A stretch of 64,000 nt of DNA from assembly GCA_009746045.1 (NCBI GenBank), contig RPFO01000348.1, positions 670,901 to 734,900 of the forward strand, read 5' to 3'. Position 1 is the stretch's first letter. Each line of letters starts with the position of its first letter. This document shows positions 60,730 through 64,000 of this stretch, piece after piece. The position numbers and the translations under genes were made by a program. The notes beneath the pieces are model-generated. The model had not been told where the DNA came from. It saw nothing but the letters and a program-made list of their open reading frames with translations, and ran no database searches. Source of the stretch: Mesostigma viride (Eukaryota; Streptophyta; Mesostigmatophyceae; Mesostigmatales; Mesostigmataceae).

Positions 60730-62540
60730 AAAGAGGTGGCCTTGAAACACAGAGGAAAGATCAAGGTCAAGCGTGCACGTGGTTGTCAGATCCTCACCGT
60801 CCAAACGCCGTAGGTAACCCAGGTCCCTGCCGAACGCTGTGCTGCCAGCATCGCCCCCTGGAGCCGGCAGGCCCTTCCCCTTGCGCCCACTGTGACCGCT
60901 GCCACCTTTTTGCCGGCTAGCCTTGTCCACCACGCGAACAAACAGCGCGAGGCCGCGGTTGTGGTTGCCTTTGGACATGTGTGTGTGCTCGGCTGGCAGC
61001 GGTCCGTCCAATGGGTCTTGAGGACCATGACCCAGGGAAGGTTCTGTCTGTGCCGCGTGCCAGCGGCTCGTGGGTGCGCCAGGGCAGCCAGTGGCCTCCC
61101 TCAGATGCGCCACCGTGGCTGGGTGGAAATGGAGGACTGCGGAACCACCAGACGACGCCACATGCTACGTGAACACGCGTGAGCCCCCTGCCCCCTGCCC
61201 CCTGCCCCCTGCCCCCTGCCCCCTGCCCCCTGCCCCCTGCCCCCTGCCCCCTGCCCCCTGCCCCCTGCCCCCTGCCCCCTGCCCCCTGCCCCTGCCCCTT
61301 GCCCTCTGCCCCCTGCCCCTGCCCCCTGCCCCTGCCCCCCGCCCCCTGCCCCCTGCCCCCTGCCCCCTGCCCCCTGCCCCCTGCCCCCTGCCCCCTGCCC
61401 CCTGCCCCCTGCCCCCTGCCCCCTGCCCCTGCCCTCTGCCCCTTGCCCTCTGCCCCCTGCCCCCTGCTCCCTGCTCCCTGCCCCCTGCCCCCTGCCCCCT
61501 GCCCTCTGCCCCTTGCCCTCTGCCCCCTGCCCCCTGCCCCCTGCCCCTGCCCCCTGCCCCTGCCCCCTGCCCCCTGCCCTCTGCCCCTTGCCCTCTGCCC
61601 CCTGCCCCCTGCCCCCTGCCCCCTGCCCCCTGCCCTCTGCCCCTTGCCCTCTGCCCCCTGCCCCCTGCCCCCTGCCCCTGCCCCCTGCCCCCTGCCCCCT
61701 GCCCCCTGCCCCCTGCCCCTTGCCCTCTGCCCCCTGCCCCCTGCCCCCTCCCCCTGCCCCATGTCATGGATGACAGTAACAACACTCGTGAGCCTGCAAA
61801 TCACAACATTTGCGCAGCATTTGCACAGTAACCCATGAGCTGGGGAGGTGACACAAGCACGAACAAAGGAAGCCCATGGCAGGAGTAGCCACGCACCGCA
61901 ACCCTTGGGCCCTTGGCTGCTGCCATCTGGCGGCTGGTCAACGTCCCAGAGCGCCTCCAGGGTCTTCTCCGGCGCTGCCGCCTCATGCAGGCTCTTCCAC
62001 CACCGCTCTTCTCTCGACAGGTTCTCCGACGCCCCCTCCCCGCGAACCCCCTCGGTGGCAGCCCTGTCAGGGTGCTCCGGTGTGGGCGACCACCGAAGGG
62101 AACGGAGCGGTGGCATGCCCGCTTGGCAATACACCAGCATGGCCGCATGGGTGATGCGCACCTGTGCGGGGTCGCTCGGTTGCAGATGATGGCAGTCAGC
62201 GAGGGCAGCGCTGGATGGTTGAACCCCCTCGGGCTCCTTATCCTGCGCACTCATCATGGGAAAGTCACGGTAGTGTGTGGCTAGGGAATAAGGGCACGCA
62301 GCACCCATCCACCCATCCATTCATCCATCCATGCGTGTGTGCATGACATAACTTTGCTTGTTACTTGTTACTGTTACGTATTCCATGAACAAGGCAACTG
62401 AGTACGAGTGGCATGGCTAAGGACAGGCAAGTACTGGGAAAAGCCTGGCTGCAGGAGATACATTCCGCCGGCAGCAAGGCCTGGGTGGATGCGTCCCACA
62501 GAGCTTCCTCCTCTTCGAGATCTGCACCCATGCGCAGCTA
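60730..62540 (-). CDS. Hypothetical multi-exon gene, unrecognised
   Basis: Three exon-like stretches on the minus strand. A possible start near 62533 reads MGADLEEEEALWDASTQALL. A second stretch (about 62260-61890) reads MMSAQDKEPEGVQPSSAALA and EERWWKSLHEAAAPEKTLEA, ending near a GTGCGT donor. A third (about 61139-60730) follows acceptor GGTTCCGCAG and reads VLHFHPATVAHLREATGCPG and RRLDGEDLTTTCTLDLDLSS. The heptanucleotide array 61183-61762 would then be intronic. Exon ends are not certain and no domain is recognised. Confidence 0.35.
61183..61762. repeat. CCCCCTG heptanucleotide array
   Basis: About 80 units of CCCCCTG with CCCCTG and CCTTGCCCTCTG variants that recur in blocks (e.g. near 61291, 61431, 61501), a sign of higher-order duplication. 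Confidence 0.97.
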
Positions 62541-62655
62541 GCCAGCGCACGTACTCTCTCGCGGCTCCACCCACGCCTGGGGCCTGCCCCTCAGCCCCAG
62601 ACAGATTGAATGCATCCACCCACAGCCGCAAGACTGAAACGATATCTCCCCACTA

Positions 62656-62905
62656 CCAGTATGGGCCACGATGCGCATGAAGATGAGTATGGGCCACGAT
62701 GCGCATGAAGATGAGTTTGGGCCACGATGCGCATGAAGATGAGTTTGGGCCACGATGCGCATGAAGATGAGTATGGGCCACGATGCGCATGAAGATGAGT
62801 ATGGGCCACGATGCGCATGAAGATGAGTATGGGCCACGATGCGCATGAAGATGAGTTTGGGCCACGATGCGCATGAAGATGAGTTTGGGCCACGATGCGC
62901 ATTCA
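62656..62905. repeat. 28-bp minisatellite, 9 copies
   Basis: Unit GGGCCACGATGCGCATGAAG plus ATGAGTTT or ATGAGTAT; the two variants are interspersed. Confidence 0.96.
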
Positions 62906-64000
62906 ACGCTTTCGCGTGCCAACCCCTTTCATAAGCGCTTGCCTTGCGCAGCCGTAGTTAAGATCCCGCTCTTCACTACTGCACCACCCCCGCAAGATCT
63001 GTGCTCCAGCCAAAGTAGGCCACCGCAGGATCAGCCATGTCGGACGTGCAGTTTTTTGGTACGACACTTGATCCAAACACAGGACCTTCCGCATGAGTTC
63101 GTGGCCGACATGCCCAACAGACGTGGATCAGGCAGGGGTGCCACTAGGGACTTTGTGGCGGTAGACAGATCTTGCATAGAAGTGGGTTTGTAATTGCATG
63201 AGATTGAAAATAGAGGGAAACAAATAAGGTAACGGGCCGCCTTTCCTTGCCCTTCAGGGTCCGCTTCCATAGTTATAAGCCCTCTAGAACCAGCTACATG
63301 CCAAGGCATATAACTCAGGTTGAAAGAGATGAGGAGGGACCTGGAAACCGCTATCACATGTGACATGGCGGGGCAGACATCCCAATCATGCCAGACGCAG
63401 ATTGGGTTTCTAAAGTGGCTGGAGGCTTTTACCAAAGCCAGAGAGGAATGGATCAATCATGATGCACTTGGTCCCACTCACACACCACCTGTCACTCCCA
63501 GGGTTTTGGTGAATGTGGGAAATGTTTTGCTCGTCGTCGTGCGTACGAGTACTGGTTTGCGGGGATTTTTAATGCAAGTTGTAATGCAACCCTGACCACG
63601 ATGGGCACCGAGAGCTCAGAGAATGACAAATGGCTGAGACGTGGACGGCGAGACACCTTGGCATTAGGATAGGTTGGCATAGGAACGGCTGGCCAGCCGT
63701 CAACCATCGCTGGCCAGAGTTTACGTAAGTTAACCTAACTTACGGATTTGAGATGGACTGACCAATCAGGTACGGCCTGATCTGGTCAGACCTGACATGA
63801 CAACTACAGTCCCGGTACCGAGGTACCGGCTCATCACATACTGCATACTACATACGTGTGCATATATACGTGTGCATATATACGTGTGCATATATACGTG
63901 TGCATGCCACAGCTACTCTAGGCCAGTACCGTCCCGGTACCCAATCGGGTGCCGGCGGTGCTGACACGTGTCCACATAGGCTGTAGGCGGGAGACTTAGA
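62906..64000. other. Right-edge sequence, no gene seen
   Basis: Contains a near-perfect inverted repeat CGTAAGTTA-ACC-TAACTTACG at about 63724-63744, palindromic GGTACCG sites near 63813-63830, and four ACGTGTGCATATAT units at 63850-63905. Possibly part of another element. Confidence 0.4.

Noticed and set aside
61070-61838. PAPCPLPP and GAGGRGQ repeat proteins
   Set aside because: Readings of the CCCCCTG array; probably intronic.

Overview
This is nuclear DNA of a eukaryote with GT-AG introns. I infer a green-lineage alga, probably a chlorophyte of prasinophyte grade with a large, repeat-rich genome. The grounds are a 222-residue RAR1 protein of plant layout (CHORD, CCCH motif, CHORD, no CS domain), a 377-residue actin of green-algal type, and several algal-style transposable elements. 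The species is not recognised and the assignment is an inference.

Layout. 1-2990 (-): 5' part of a retroelement whose reverse transcriptase runs off the left edge. 3387-14646 (-): deubiquitinase UBP6/USP14, eleven exons reconstructed, with the last ~100 residues (including the catalytic His) not in the window. 15346-19078 (+): RAR1, five exons, complete, divergent from UBP6 across ~700 bp. 19079-31272: gene-poor, with tetranucleotide arrays, a 184-bp satellite, a 1.8-kb CCCT tract, LINE remnants and a SINE. 31273-37705 (-): proteasome lid subunit RPN7, eight exons, complete. 37706-47045: transposon cluster with a hAT element with intact 8-bp target duplication, a Penelope-like reverse transcriptase, and a long-TIR element carrying a nested SINE. 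47046-48556 (-): actin, three coding exons, complete, with a probable 5'UTR intron. 48557-64000: more LINE debris, minisatellites and a few unrecognised coding stretches on the minus strand.

Three of the four recognised genes belong to protein quality control: UBP6 and RPN7 act on the 26S proteasome, and RAR1 is an HSP90 co-chaperone. UBP6 and RAR1 are head to head and could share a promoter. Actin is unrelated.

The most unusual signal is structural. At many exon-intron junctions of RPN7, UBP6 and RAR1, the last or first 20-50 bases of the exon plus its splice site recur, more or less decayed, one to several times inside the adjoining intron. I call these junction echoes. They suggest introns that grow by tandem duplication across their own splice junctions. 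In addition most long introns carry their own private minisatellite.
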